From Craterostigma plantagineum (taxonomy: Eukaryota; Streptophyta; Magnoliopsida; Lamiales; Linderniaceae), in assembly GCA_027422505.1 (NCBI GenBank), contig JAPQWV010000687.1, positions 124,001 to 188,000 on the forward strand: a stretch of 64,000 nucleotides of DNA, written 5' to 3'. The notes under the pieces were generated by a model. The model saw nothing but the letters and a program-made list of their open reading frames with translations, did not search any database and was not told the origin of the DNA. Each line of letters opens with the position of its first letter. Position 1 is the stretch's first letter. This document shows, piece by piece, positions 1-11,873 of this stretch. Position numbers and translations under genes: made by a program.

Positions 1-603
1 CCCGATTTTAATAATTTCCTCTCCATTTGCCCTATTTTATTGAATATGGGCTCTAATAGCCCTATTTTAATTAAAAAGCCCTATAAATCCTTAAATAACT
101 TTTTTCTGTAATTCAATGTCTCTCATCCCACTAATACCCAAATATTGATTCCAACTATCAGCCCACTATCTAGAATATATAACAGAAGGAGACGTGTGGC
201 ATATTTTTAAGTCGTTAATCTTATACTCTATAATATTCAATGCGGAATCAATGACAGCGATCATTAAGTCTTTTTAATGTAGAGTGATTATCATATTTGA
301 TTTATAATATGGCCCCACCTTTTAACGCTATAATAGATAGTTTGATGATGTAACGTCTGTAACGGTATTCATTAGCATTTCCTGTGGCATTAATCGAGCA
401 AAAAAATATTGAGGAAATAGTTCTTGGCCACGTGTAAGCTAGGGGGCATTATGTTGATGACATGTCACTCAAATAAGACTCCTAATCAACTTTTATATAT
501 TATAGATAGATTATATAAATTTATTAATATATTAATATCTCTGTAAATTAATAAAATTAAATGATCGCAATATTTATAATTTAAAGAAGATTTACTATAT
601 GTA

Positions 604-631
604 CTAGCTTACGGTAGCCGCACGTTGTGCG
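604..631 (-). mobile_element. Possible Helitron 3' terminus (minus strand)
   Basis: Read on the minus strand there is a GC-rich perfect stem (GCCGCAC ... GTGCGGC) followed nine or so bases later by CTAG and then T. This is the layout of Helitron 3' ends: a short hairpin about 10 nt before CTRR. The matching 5' TC end would lie to the right on the plus strand, and I could not place it. A chance palindrome is possible. Confidence 0.4.
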
Positions 632-1819
632 GCCGTGTCAAGTTAACAACCCAGGGTATTTAAGTACTGAATGTTCTCAGACTATTATGTACACAAGTTA
701 GTATGGGCTAATATGGGCTATAAGTCTTGTAGATATGCAGCCATGATAGATAATAAACCAGCAGGCGACACTTTCGATCATAACGAAATAGTAAAATGAC
801 CTACTCATGATAGTTTAGAAAATCCAACTGAGACTTGAATACCTGTGGAAGATGTAGGTAAACCGAAGCCTCGCTTCCTTACAAATTTTCTAACCTGGGA
901 ACCTGCTGAAAACTTTGAAGAAGTCCACGTGTAAAAAATCAAAAATTTCAATCTATTTAACGATGGTATAACGGCACTCATTATCTAGGACACAAGAAGA
1001 GAAGAAAGTGTAGGTCATGTTAGGCTCTCTAAGTTTGTCAACGATAACATCCTTCCGTTTATCCTTCATTTTTTAGGCGATGAAGTCAAAAAACTCGCAT
1101 CGTTATCACTATCTTACACAAACAGACATTTTATCGAACAGTTAAGCTACGAGCCATAGTTACATTTTCAGATAACCGTAAAAGCAGATGCAAACCAAGG
1201 TAACAATAGCAAGAAAGGAGCGATGCAAAGATTTCACCAAACGGCACAGTTAATCGTCTCAACTAAAATAATCAGAATCACAAGAAAAAAAAGAGGAAAA
1301 AGGGATGAGTAATACCATGATAGTCGGATCCTAAGGACGAATGATTGATTTACCTGCGAAACGCAGGAAGATATAGATCCATATGCTTGTTATAACTTTC
1401 TAATGCATAAGCGTAGCGGAGCAAAATTATCGAACAGCGCATGAACGTTACCAAATCATGTATGTCAACCAACAAAGTACCGAAAACATTTCAATCTAAT
1501 TCTGGCCGTTGTTAATCGGAAAATGAACAGAACAGGGCAAGTGATGATAGTTTACGACGCCAAAAAATCACAATTAAGTCAGATAGGAATCACGCCAAAA
1601 CACACTGGGACGGTAAAAATATTTATAATGTAATCAACACCTGCACTGCAGGAGGTAGGAGGGGCTTTCTGCAAATTCTTGCGCTCCTTGAAGATCCGTT
1701 TTTCTAAGCCATCGAACAACAAAACATCAGATCCGTAGGGGAAAAATACAGTAAAGCTAAACAGATCAAGATAGAGATCCGTAAAAATCTGGGAAACCTT
1801 CATACAGCTAATAGTTACG

Positions 1820-1889
1820 ACGACGCCTTATGATATGAAGATTTTAAAGGTACAACGACGCCTTATGATATGAAGGTTTTAATCATAGT
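1820..1889. repeat. Short tandem duplication, 35-bp unit
   Basis: Two adjacent, nearly identical copies of a 35-bp unit beginning ACGACGCCTTATGATATGAA start at 1820 and 1855. No function is apparent. It looks like a local replication-slippage duplication in non-coding DNA. Confidence 0.75.
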
Positions 1890-2536
1890 TATCCTTTGTG
1901 TGTAGATTATGAAAACGTAATTTCTTACCTTGGACCTATCGGAGCTTGTAAGCTTTATCCTGAAAGTTTTGTGACTTTCCTCACTTTCGTTCGAAGCTGC
2001 TCTTCAATTTTCTTCCTCTGTTATTTTTTGTAACGTGAGGTTTTCTTTTTACGAGTATTATATGTAGATATATATGAACCGGAGGGTGCATCTGGTGGCG
2101 TTAATAGTATTATTGCAGCGTCCTTCATAAAACATGATAATTACGAAATTGCCATTGGTGACTGGCTACTGGCATGAAACTGGCTATGAAAAGGTGGCTT
2201 CAGACTTTTATAGTAGGTAGTAGATGTAATAACGTAACTACCCTTTTCCCTCCAAAATACTCTATCGCTGCCGTGCCACGTACTGATGGCTGCGTCTGCG
2301 TGTAACTAAATCGGCGACTTGTGGGGCCCACTAACGGAAAACCTAGACGGCAAAATAAACGCCGTTAGTTCTTATCTGACGGTTCATAATGCAAAAGCCG
2401 TTGCAGGGGCACTTTGATCAATTACTTTTCAGTAACAGCCAACACTTGCCGAGGAAAACACAAGCGACCAAAACAACTAAACTAACGCATAAACTCAAAA
2501 AACCTTTTTCTTTTTCAGTTTCTCTTCGGACCGAAA

Positions 2537-4626
2537 ATGGACGCCGATGAGGTATATTTTTTTTTCTTTGTTCGTTATTTTTTGCAGAATTCCGACGATC
2601 ACCTCACCGCTACTAGTACGGCGCAGGCGGCGTCAGTAACGTTATTGATTTGTTCATTTTTATCGTTGTATTTTCTCAAGACTTGCCAACTACCCTACTT
2701 AACCGTTTGTTTGTGACGATTCTTTTTCCCATTCTTTCTTCTGATTCGCCGCGTTAATCTTCAATCGTGCCTTTCTTCTGTTTGTGTGATTTATAGACAG
2801 CCCATCATTTTCTTTCTTTCTTTTTTTCTCGTCTCCTTTTTAGCGCTTGTTTGATGGAGCTGTGTAATGGAATTTACGAGCTGTTTGTTTCTCGCCGTGC
2901 GATTTGCTTTGTTCACTTGTAAAGTTTTGATTTGTGGGTTTATTTTTTGTGGAAACGTTTGATTGTGGATTCTGACCCGTTTCTTGTTCAATCTTAGGTG
3001 GTCTGAGTTTTTGACAGAGCTCTTGACACTAAGTTCATTGGGGCTTAATCGATTGTTTCTTTCTTTCTTGTCAGAAAGTTTTAGCACTGAAGAAGGCATA
3101 CGCTGATATAATACTGAACATATCCAAAGAGGCGGCAAATAGAGTTATGGCATCGGAGAGGAGGGCAACGCTTTGTCAGCACGAGACGAAGATGGCCAAA
3201 GATGAATGTCTGAGGATGCTCATTCGACTCAAGCAAATGATGGATTCTAAGGTAAATATACATTCTTTCATGTGTCTGATGTCTGAATTCCACCACGTTC
3301 CTTGTTTCTTGACGAGGTTTTTGTAGTTGTAATTGTGTTTCGACATCAAAGGGGAAACAACAAAAACAGAGTGATGTCTTTCAGATTCCCTTGCATCTTA
3401 GAGCATGGTGGTCTCTTGTTTGAATTTTTGAACTGTTTGTAATAATCCCATATATGTCTGTTAATGTTTTGTCGATGGGCTTCAACAGATTAGCCAAGGC
3501 GAAGCATCATCGCTGAGTCAGCAGAAAAAGATCGCCGAGCTCGAAGCTCAACTGCATGAAGCTGAAGATATCGTAAGAGATCTCAGAGAGGAGTTGTCTC
3601 AGGCCCAAACCGAGCTTGACAGCGTAAAGAATGGCGATTCCCTTTGCGAAAACGAAATGCCTTTGGACATTACTCTGATGGGATACTCTTACCATCCTCC
3701 TTCATTACAGAATCGATGTAACGTGGCTTATGGTCCTAAAATCCCTTATCTTCATCGAAGACAAGCATGTCACTGTAACAAACTAGACTGCACTTGCAGT
3801 CTGTATATTCAGAATCGGGATTTACCTTCGATCATATTGAGAGGTAAAGATTCAAGCTTGTACAGAAATGGACGAACTCAGAGAATTCGAGCATGTGAGA
3901 GGAATGGTTTGGACCCTGAAACATGTCTTTCGGGGACAACTGATGAACTGAAGAAGCTGAAAGAAGATGAACATATGCCCAAATTCACTGAAGCAGCGAG
4001 TGAAACTGACTTTGCAAGTGTTGAGCTTGGAAGCTCCCAGACTTTTCTTTGTAAGAGAAAAAGAGCTACTAGACAAAGAAAAGCTGTAAGAGCTTTAGTA
4101 GAAAATCCATCCATGGAATCTCAGACACTGTCCTCAGAGAACGATGTCCTTAACCCGATTACTACAGAGGCTTCAGAAATAGAAAATTTCGTCCTGGGTA
4201 AGTCTGATCATGGTAGATCGGATGTTAACAGAGATGACATGGAATTTCGAAGCGTCGAAGATCCACTTAACTTAAGTGATACGTCTCCATGTCGATCGGC
4301 GAGGGAGAGAGAAATCAAATACACGTTCCAAAGAAAGCATAAGAGATCCTCTCAAGAAGGATCTGAGGCTAAAAGCTTAATTCAGACAGAAACTAAAGAA
4401 AGTGTCAAACAAGACGATGGTAAGGAGTCGAAGAAATCAAAGGGTTGCCCTTCTGTGGATTCAACGAGGGAGTGCAGAAGAATGGCGCAAGTCGCTCGTC
4501 AGGTTTGTCAGAACAAGTTACTTCTCAAGTTTCTTGCCTTTGCAAGTTAAGCTTATGCCGTTTGTGTTATAACAAACACGATTCTTGCAGCTTTTGTCTT
4601 TGTCTGAGAGGAAATGGTGGGATTAA
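2537..4626 (+). CDS. Plant coiled-coil protein of unknown function (413 aa)
   Basis: Four coding exons, all joined in phase 0: 2537-2551, 3075-3251, 3489-4502, 4591-4626. The first exon encodes only MDADE, ended by a GT donor. The second continues KVLALKKAYADIILN and, with the start of exon 3 (ISQGEASSLSQQKKIAELE), forms an N-terminal coiled coil of about 110 residues. The middle is polar and low in complexity, with basic patches (KRKRATRQRKA, FQRKHKR) that could be nuclear signals. The last exon adds LLSLSERKWWD; reading through the intron would instead stop at 4550, so I chose the spliced end because the WW tail fits my memory of this plant family. I do not know a function. Its 3' end faces the TORTIFOLIA1-like gene 413 bp away. 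Confidence 0.8.
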
Positions 4627-5039
4627 AGAAGGGCTTCGTTTCTGTAAATTCAAAATAAACGAATGCAATTGGCCGAAGGTAACAAAGACGACGACAATTA
4701 ACCGTTTCGGAGGTACGAGATAGGACAACTTACGATCTGCTTTTATGCGACATTCTCTTTATGAGCTACCGCTGACGTTTCTGAACTATATATATTTCGA
4801 ATTAGTAACTTTATTTCCCTTCTGCAATCTTCATTTGCTATCTATCTCTTCATCGGCTGCTACCTTGGTATTCGAATCGAATATAATACTAGGTTGTCCT
4901 ACGACAACTTACAACAGCCATTTTCAGTCGGCGGCGAAGAATAATACGAATCTTTCGTGCAAGTATTTCTCAACCATCTCAGCTCGAAAAAAAAAATCTA
5001 TATTTTTTATCTTTCCTCCACGCAATTTCTTCAATGCTA

Positions 5040-7679
5040 CTATGTCCCCCTTGGGATTTCGGCCAGCGGGTTTTTGATCATCTCACGGTTACCGAAACTG
5101 AACCTTCGACTTTTCAACGAAAGCTGTTCATCTCCTCCATTTCTAATCGATGAAGGATTCGTTGCTTCGTTTTTTCTCCATAACTTGGGAGTCAAGAAAT
5201 TGCAGCAAAGCTTGTCCTTTTCTGACAACTTCCCGGTTGCAAGCGCCAAGTCGAAAGAAATATCGTCGAGCGCTATTTCCAGGCCGTTGACCCGCGCCTC
5301 CAAAGAGCGCACGCCGTTCTGCGAACTCACAGCGAATTTCTGCGCAACGCAAATTCGACTACGTTCATTGCCGACCCGACCCGCGAAGAAGAAAGAGCTG
5401 AGTAGAAAAAAGGGGGCAAAGATGTCATCGAAAGTTACCTGGAGAATGTCCAAGAGGCTCGACTGCTGAAGCTCGATATGCTCGAGCTGTTTTCGAATAT
5501 GGGAAAGATCTCCGCGCTCGTCGTCCCTTTTGATCCCCGACTTCTTCGCCGTTGTCTCCTCGTAATAATCATCATCTTCTTCCCCGTCGTCGAAAGTGGT
5601 AATTTCGGGGACTATTGTCTGAATTGTACGATTAGGTGCTGCTGATATCGGGGCTTTCGAAGGAGGAGTTTTTTTACGGTCTAATTTCCTGAACATGGCG
5701 GGTTCTTTCTTCATCTTTTCGGTCTTCGAGGGAGGGCTTCGTTTTCTCGTCGTGGAAAGGGGAGAGCTTTCATTGAGATGCTTAGGCGTATTGTTATTAT
5801 TCTTTAGGTGGGCGGCGTTCGAAGCGACCGAAGTTTTCGAACTGTCGGGATATTTCTTGGTAATATTTTCTGCAGTTAAATTCGATGGTTGATTTTTCGA
5901 TGAAGATTGTGGTGGTAGCTCGTCGATTGGATCGGGAATTTCCTTCCAAGCTTGGATCATCTGATTCATCGTCTCCCTCACGGCCTTCACCTGATCACCG
6001 CAGAATCGTATCTTATTACGTCAATCTACCGGAAAACGTATGAAAATCGAGGCACGTTTTCGACGAAAAGAGATGGAAGTAAAAACATGTAAAGATCCAA
6101 GCTTTATGATAATAATTCCTAGAATTAATTATTTTTTTAGTCCTGTATATAAGGGATGGTGGCTTAACGAGGACCCTTGAAAGTAAATAATTGTAACGAG
6201 AGGACAATAAGTATCGAAATAGAAGCAATTTGAGTAACTTACATTAAATGGTTATAATTTTAGGATAATACGTTTAACATAACAATTTGGGTACGCTTAA
6301 ATTAATGGTTCTAATTTTAGGGTAATAAGTTTTACAACTAAAGCAATGTGAGCATAATCAATCAAGATTTTTGAAACTTGTTACTTCGATTTTGTTTTCA
6401 AGCTCTATTGTTTTAAAAGACAATATTTATCGCCTAGTTACTTTCAATTTCGAAACTTATTTCCAAAAATTCTCGTGTCCTTAACAATGCAACTCACGAA
6501 GAGAAGTGTAATAAAAACGTAAAGATCCAAATAGAACACTCAAAACCGACCGGCGGGGTGGGTCGGCCCGTAGCCCGCCAAAGCTGTCACTAGGGGGCGG
6601 ATGCGGGCCAATGTTAAAAAATAATAAAATAAGCAAAAATAATAAAAAAATAGGAAAAATAAGAAAAAAATATAAAACAGAAAAAAAAATTAAATTGGAA
6701 AATATACTAATTTAATGTAAATTCTTTAATATTAATTAATTTATGTTATTAAAGTGTAAATTTAAGAAACATAATTTATGTCAGACCTCTGGGAAAAAAA
6801 TAAAAATCAAACCTTGTCAAATCTCTTCGCATCGAAAGTCTTCAAGCACGAAGCTTTAAACTCCGATAGCATGCCCTTATCTTCCGCCGCCCCCACGGCG
6901 GCCAAGCTCCACAGAGCCTCCGCCGCCGCTTTTCTTACAGCCCACTCTCCGCTCCCCAAAAACTCCACCAAACACCCAATCAAACCCTTCGTCGGCGCAT
7001 CGCCGCCTCTCGAAACCACCACCCCACCGACGCCCACCACGCTCGCCACCACCAGCAGCGCCGACGCCTTGCCCTTAAACCCTTCGCTCCTCACCAATCT
7101 CTCTAATTTCACCAGTGCCCTCCTCAGCCAGGCGACGTCGGCGCTCGAAAACCCTATTTTGCTCCGCCCCACCTCCGCCGTGAGACCCACCAAGCACAGC
7201 GACGCGCCGGACTGAGCAATTGGGTCTGGGTCGGTGAACAGCGCCTCGAAAAAGGGCTTGGATAGGACGGAGAAGGGGTGGTGGCCCGACGAAGCGAGGT
7301 CGGCGACGGCGGACGCGGCGGTGGCGCGGATGCTAGAATCTTGGTCCCTTAGGCGGCGGAGGACGGCGGAGAGGAGCTTTTGGAGGTGTGGGGATAAGAT
7401 ATGGGGCGGGTGGTGGCGGGAGAGTACGGAGACGAGGCGAATGCAGTGGCGGCGCGTGGATGGGGTGTCCGACGAGGTGGTGGAGGTTATGGCGGTGGAT
7501 ATGAAGATGGGTATGGTGGTGGGGCCGAGGAGGTTCGCGGCTATGTTTTCGAGCTCCGACGCGGCGGAGGACTGAGTGTCGCGGTCTGATAGGCGGTGGA
7601 CGGCGGTGAGTATTTGGGTTTTGAGGTCTTTGATGGACTGCGCCGCCGCCTGGGTTTGCTTCGTGGAATTCGACGACAT
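5040..7679 (-). CDS. TORTIFOLIA1-like (SPIRAL2 family) microtubule-associated protein
   Basis: Three exons on the minus strand: 7679-6813, 5990-5439, 5339-5040; all junctions phase 0; predicted 572 aa. Residues about 10-285 are alpha-helical HEAT-type repeats containing the family signatures 'LSDRDT' and 'LRDQDSSIRAT'. Exon 2 is a Ser/Pro/Lys-rich linker ending in a coiled coil (HIRKQLEHIELQQSSLLDIL). Exon 3 carries the conserved C-terminal block SLEARVNGLEIALDDI. Known members (TORTIFOLIA1/SPIRAL2 and TOR1-like proteins of Arabidopsis) bind cortical microtubules and shape directional cell growth. The exon-3 acceptor at 5340 was preferred over one 18 bases downstream because it restores the family's 'KF..SSQNG' segment. 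Exon 1 is GC-rich, unlike the AT-rich introns. The closest relatives appear to be the TOR1L3-5 group, but that is a judgement from memory. Confidence 0.88.
6548..6720. mobile_element. hAT-derived remnant in intron 1 of the TORTIFOLIA1-like gene
   Basis: A GC-rich terminus ('ggtcggcccgtagcccgcca') followed by AT-rich DNA with 'aataaaaaaataggaaaaataag' phrases. It resembles one end and the subterminal AT tract of the two hAT-like elements at 20.5 and 49.2 kb, in inverse orientation. Only one end is visible, so it is a truncated copy. Confidence 0.55.
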
Positions 7680-8486
7680 TTTTATTGTGGTGTGCGTCGT
7701 AGCTGATTATTTCCCTCTCGGCGGCGACGGTGGTTGGCTTTATGATGATGGGATTTGCATGAGAATTTGCTTTTCTGTTGCAGACTATTATTTTCTGATA
7801 TTATATATAAATATATTTGTGACTGTGTGTGTATAATGAGGGTGAGTTAGGTCGTCGTTTTTATATGAGTAGGGCAGTTTTCTTTACGCGCCATATGTAG
7901 TCGTTTATATATACTGGAGAATTAGTAAAACTTAAATAAATTACCATTGAAAGCGATCGAAAATATTAAGATTAAGACATTAATATTTGGCGATCGATTA
8001 GGACAAGCCGTGAATTGTTGCTTTCTTTGTCGACCGACAATGTAATTTTATATATTAAATAGCTACGTTAATTATGGTGTGTTATGCTCAACTGTTGTGT
8101 TACATAACAAATAATTGCCCTTTCTGTTTTAGTGACGCAGAGGGATGGGAAAATTATGTATAAAGTTTTTTTTATCGAAACAATTATAGTCGAAGTTAAA
8201 TTTAATGAAATGGTGATTTTCGCAATTGTGACGAACATAAATAATTAATCAGCACGTGAAAGGCAGTTGAAAAGAAAGAAAAGCCGTGAATGGGGCAAAT
8301 TAAATGCAGCAGCAGTAAATGCATTATTTTACTTTAGCAAAGAGAAATCATGAACTACATGCGTTCTCATGTCATGATATCATTTAGGTTCGTTATGATT
8401 GTATAAAACTTGCATAGCAAAATATCCCCCTTTTTTTTTCAAAAAATGGTGCATATGTTATATTTAGTTGAGTTCGTCTAGGTCTA

Positions 8487-8521
<35 letters not shown>

Positions 8522-8531
8522 AGGAATTTTA

Positions 8532-8878
8532 TAGTGCTCACCTTATGTGAGTTCCTTATGTAAGCACCCGTTGATATGGAGCCGATTCGCACAATTTCAA
8601 CATCACACGTCGACATCTAAGGCTATGTCGTCTTAATTAACACCGTCTTGGTGCTATTAGTCGACATTTTGAATGCGACGTGACATATTGACGCCTTACA
8701 TAACATTTTACGTGTCAATGAAATATATCGTGTCAATTTGCAACATCAGCATCCGAAATGTCGATTAATGGCACCAAGAAGGTATTAATTAAGACGACAT
8801 AGCCTTAGATGTCGACGTGTGATGTTGAAATTGCATGAATCGGCTCCATATCAACAGATACTTACATAAGGTGCTCAT

Positions 8879-8879
<1 letters not shown>
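8532..8879. mobile_element. Foldback MITE with about 125-bp inverted arms
   Basis: The left arm (about 8547-8677) and the right arm (about 8752-8872) are near-perfect reverse complements; for example 'ggctatgtcgtcttaatta' occurs on the left and its complement on the right. A 75-bp spacer separates them. The element sits inside an (AT)n tract, so the target duplication is probably TA or cannot be resolved. A transcript would form a long hairpin, and such elements often yield small RNAs. No coding capacity. Confidence 0.85.
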
Positions 8880-8910
<31 letters not shown>

Positions 8911-9792
8911 GCATTAAACTGTTTGCACCTTTGCCCCGACAAAAGCAACTTCAAGTTACTTTGACTAATGAACTTAACTAGTCAATGTTAGTAATTGACA
9001 AGAAAAGAAGAAAATGGAAAAGAAACAGAAGCAACATCTCTCTTTTAAGTAAATGGATTAAATAGATTTATACTGAGAGTATATGCATATATACTGAACA
9101 TATATACTCAATGTGTTAGGTAGTTAGTGGATTTGTTACAAGACAAGGCATAGTGGTCCAAAGATGATTAATTATAACAACTACATGTACGTGAGAAAAA
9201 TAAATACGTGCCAAAAATGAATAAAGAGATAGGTGGGTGGCAGTATCACTATGCTAATTTTTTGGGACGACATTCTTTTTTCAATAAATGCACATATAAG
9301 TATATTAGATAATAATGTTCTACTTCGTTTTTTCTTGCTAAATTATACTTCACTTTTTACACATAAAAGAAACTATGTTCCTTAGCTAATTATATGGAAA
9401 ATAATGCCATTTCTTTAACAAAATTACTAATGTGTATATAAGCCAAAACAACATAACATGATCAGACGTGGGATTGCTCATATATAATATAATATATATA
9501 CATATATATCTTCAAAACCATACATGTGCAATTATGTGGACATATAACATGGGGTAGAGTAGAGGTAGACAAATATTCTTGGTCCGAACATGTGAACCGA
9601 TTTAAAAGAAGACAAAGATCTTAAACATAGGTCTTGGGATTAGTTTTTTATTATCTCTTACTCAATCATAGATGCAATAAAATTGCACATATTCTTTAAC
9701 AAAGCAAGTGGATAAGTTCCGAGTCTTTGGCATTAGATTTAGGACTGATATTCTATGTACATTGGAACTCTTGTCTTTAATTTGTCTGCCGT

Positions 9793-9796
<4 letters not shown>

Positions 9797-9837
<41 letters not shown>

Positions 9838-9859
9838 CGTGTGTGTGTGCGTGTGTGTG
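9797..9859. repeat. (AT)n / (GT)n microsatellite
   Basis: A run of about 17 AT dinucleotides passes directly into GTGTGC/GTGTGT repeats. Similar AT runs occur at about 8489-8522 and 8877-8910. Simple sequence repeat. Confidence 0.9.
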
Positions 9860-10620
9860 ATATTATGTTAGTTTGAGGTGCATAGATAGTAGAGAAGAAA
9901 TCCTTAATGGGATGTGCTCTATTGCAAGCAATATCGGACATTTTGGCATTGAAAAGCTTATAAAAAGCTTAAAAAATACGTAGACAGAAAATAATAAGGT
10001 TAATCTGTAAGGTAATTTAGTTAATTTTATATTATTATGTTAACTTTTTGTTGTACCATCATATGATTTCCTAACTTTAGGCTCTGTACATCACCAAGAA
10101 TACATATATATTTATTGCAGTTCGAACACTATATTAGATAATTGCTTAAATAAAACATGAACTTCATATCCCAAAACAACATGAGTTACGATTATTTTTT
10201 TGGCGTAAGTTCGAAACAATACCTTTTTTTTTTTAAAAAAAAAGAGGATTTCATTTCATAAATCCAAACGACAAAAAGTACAATAGAGCAACAATCAACA
10301 TATTACAACTTGTTCGATTATTTCTATTGCGTAGAAGACCAGTGATAGCAAAGATGTCTGTTCTCAAGCCCCGAAAAGGGGAAGAGTTCGAAACCATACT
10401 TGTCAATAACTTCCTAACATGTTTGCGTTCGCAGCCTAATTATTAATGTCAACATAATTGTTATAGTAATAAACATCATTCATTTCCAATTCCATAAGTC
10501 CAACATCATAATTTAAAAACTAACACCAAATCGCAACACAATTCATTGCCATAAAATGGAAATACATACATACATTTATTACAGATTAATACTTATGTAA
10601 TATATCAATTCAACAATATT

Positions 10621-11873
10621 TCAGAAGTAAAATGGCTCCTCATAGAATCCAGGGAAGTTGGCAAACACATCATCTTCTTGACAATGGCTTTCATTAATCA
10701 TAGCTTCCACGAAAGACCAAGATTGACCATTCGAAGAAGAAGAAGATGAAGAAGAAGAAGATGCTTCAAGACAATTACCATCCATCTCCACTTTCCCTGC
10801 AATAAAATCCTCAACCCCATCTAAAGCTTCAATCTTTTCCTCAGATTTCAAAGCAGCCATTCCCATAATGTCTCCTTCCTCATCATTCGTCGGTGGCAAG
10901 AAGGCATCTTCTAGAAGAAAATCGCTCCAACTAAAACTAGACGAAGACATCTCTTGACTACTACTATTATTATCATTACCATTATCCACCAATGGCCCAC
11001 CGTAAGAAAACATCGAGGGGTCCTTCACTAGGTTAACAGCCTGAAACTGAGAGTATAGATCGATGGATCCATTATCAAGATCAGAAAAGGACGAAGAGGA
11101 AATCTCATCCGTCGAATTCGACTTCACCGTTTTGTGGTAATAACGCTGATTCGAGGGTTTTGTCACGTTAGGGATATTTGAAGCGTTTCGTAGGTCCCGC
11201 GATAGAGAACTGAACCTTGTTCTTGCCTTAGGGAAAGCTCCTATGTTTCCATAGTCGGCGAGGATCTGAGAGAAGGGCTTGTGTGTTACTGGGTCGATTC
11301 CCATGGCTGCGAGCTTCTTTCTTAGCTTACTATTCCATAGGATTTTTACATCGTTGTCTGTTTTTCCTGGAAACTGCTGTGCTATTATGGGCCACCTAAA
11401 AAAGCATCATTTTTATCAGAAGAAGAAGAAGAAGCATGTATATTGGGATTAGGGTTTTCATTTGCATCTATATCTGCTGCAAGGGAATCGAGGAGGAATC
11501 CCATAAATGGTGATTAGGATTTTCATTTTTGCATCAAAAAATTGATGAGATAAATAACCTGCTCCCTATAGTTGCATGAAGCTGAATCACTAATTCCTCT
11601 TCTTGAGGAGTGAAGCACTTTAGCTTAGGGTCTTGCTTTTGGTTGTTATTATTAGCAGCAGCCCATTTCTTGCTGCTTTTTGTAGTTGATCTTCGTAGTC
11701 CTAATGATGAAAGCAATGGGTGTCTAATAAGTGCACGTAAATATGTCTGAAATTTAAAACGAGGTTTTGAACTCGATATATCAATTACCAGAACAGTGAG
11801 GCTCATCGGCTTCATTATTCCAAAGATCCCTTCGAAGTTTCATCCTATGATCGGAGCAGTGAGTCTTCACCAT
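10621..11873 (-). CDS. MYB35/TDF1-like transcription factor lacking a normal R2 repeat
   Basis: The R3 repeat and C-terminus are intact: exon 11815-11559 (FTPQEEELVIQLHATIGSR) joins in phase 2 to exon 11395-10621 (WPIIAQQFPGKTDNDVK ... WN..LRKKL) at the intron position conserved inside R3 of plant MYBs. The segment MGIDPVTHKPFSQILADYG, the SWSDFLLED motif and the FVEAMI...FPGFYEEP tail match the MYB35 (TDF1) group, known as tapetum regulators in Arabidopsis. R2 is wrecked. A 30-codon frame at 11873-11781 has the remains of the usual N-terminus (MVKTHCSDHRMK) and stops. The longest continuous frame starts at 11815 (MKPMSL) and gives 343 aa, with only a vestige of R2 helix 3. It may be an R3-only derivative or a young pseudogene. 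A poly-Ser run lies near the C-terminus. Confidence 0.6.

Larger units (their letters stand above)
1..2536. other. Intergenic DNA upstream of the first gene
   Basis: No protein family is recognisable here on either strand; all open frames are short and interrupted. The first 600 bases are AT-rich with short phrases repeated ('cctatttta', 'atatgggct'). A hairpin next to CTAG at 604-631 resembles a Helitron 3' end on the minus strand. From about 650 to 1800 the sequence is less AT-rich and looks like decayed coding or transposon DNA that I cannot assign. The last 150 bases before the ATG at 2537 should hold the 5' UTR of the downstream gene. Confidence 0.5.
7680..10620. other. Intergenic DNA between TORTIFOLIA1-like and MYB genes
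   Basis: The two genes lie on the same strand; this stretch is the promoter side of the TORTIFOLIA1-like gene and the 3' side of the MYB. A TATA-rich tract at about 7799-7816 could serve the former. The rest is AT-rich and holds a foldback MITE (8532-8879) and several AT microsatellites. I see no coding sequence. Confidence 0.6.

Noticed and set aside
4503..4550. Read-through end of the coiled-coil protein at 4550
   Set aside because: A GT donor at 4503 and AG acceptor at 4590 give a better conserved ending (SERKWWD).
4745..5469. Plus-strand frames of 110 and 170 codons
   Set aside because: Antisense to the last exon and intron of the TORTIFOLIA1-like gene; the minus-strand reading has clear family motifs.
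6778..7589. Plus-strand frames opposite exon 1 of the TORTIFOLIA1-like gene
   Set aside because: Shadows caused by GC-rich third positions of the real exon.
11737..11781. A 42-bp intron that would join the MYB N-terminal remnant to R3
   Set aside because: It has GT and AG ends but is shorter than plant introns normally are, and the product would still lack most of R2.
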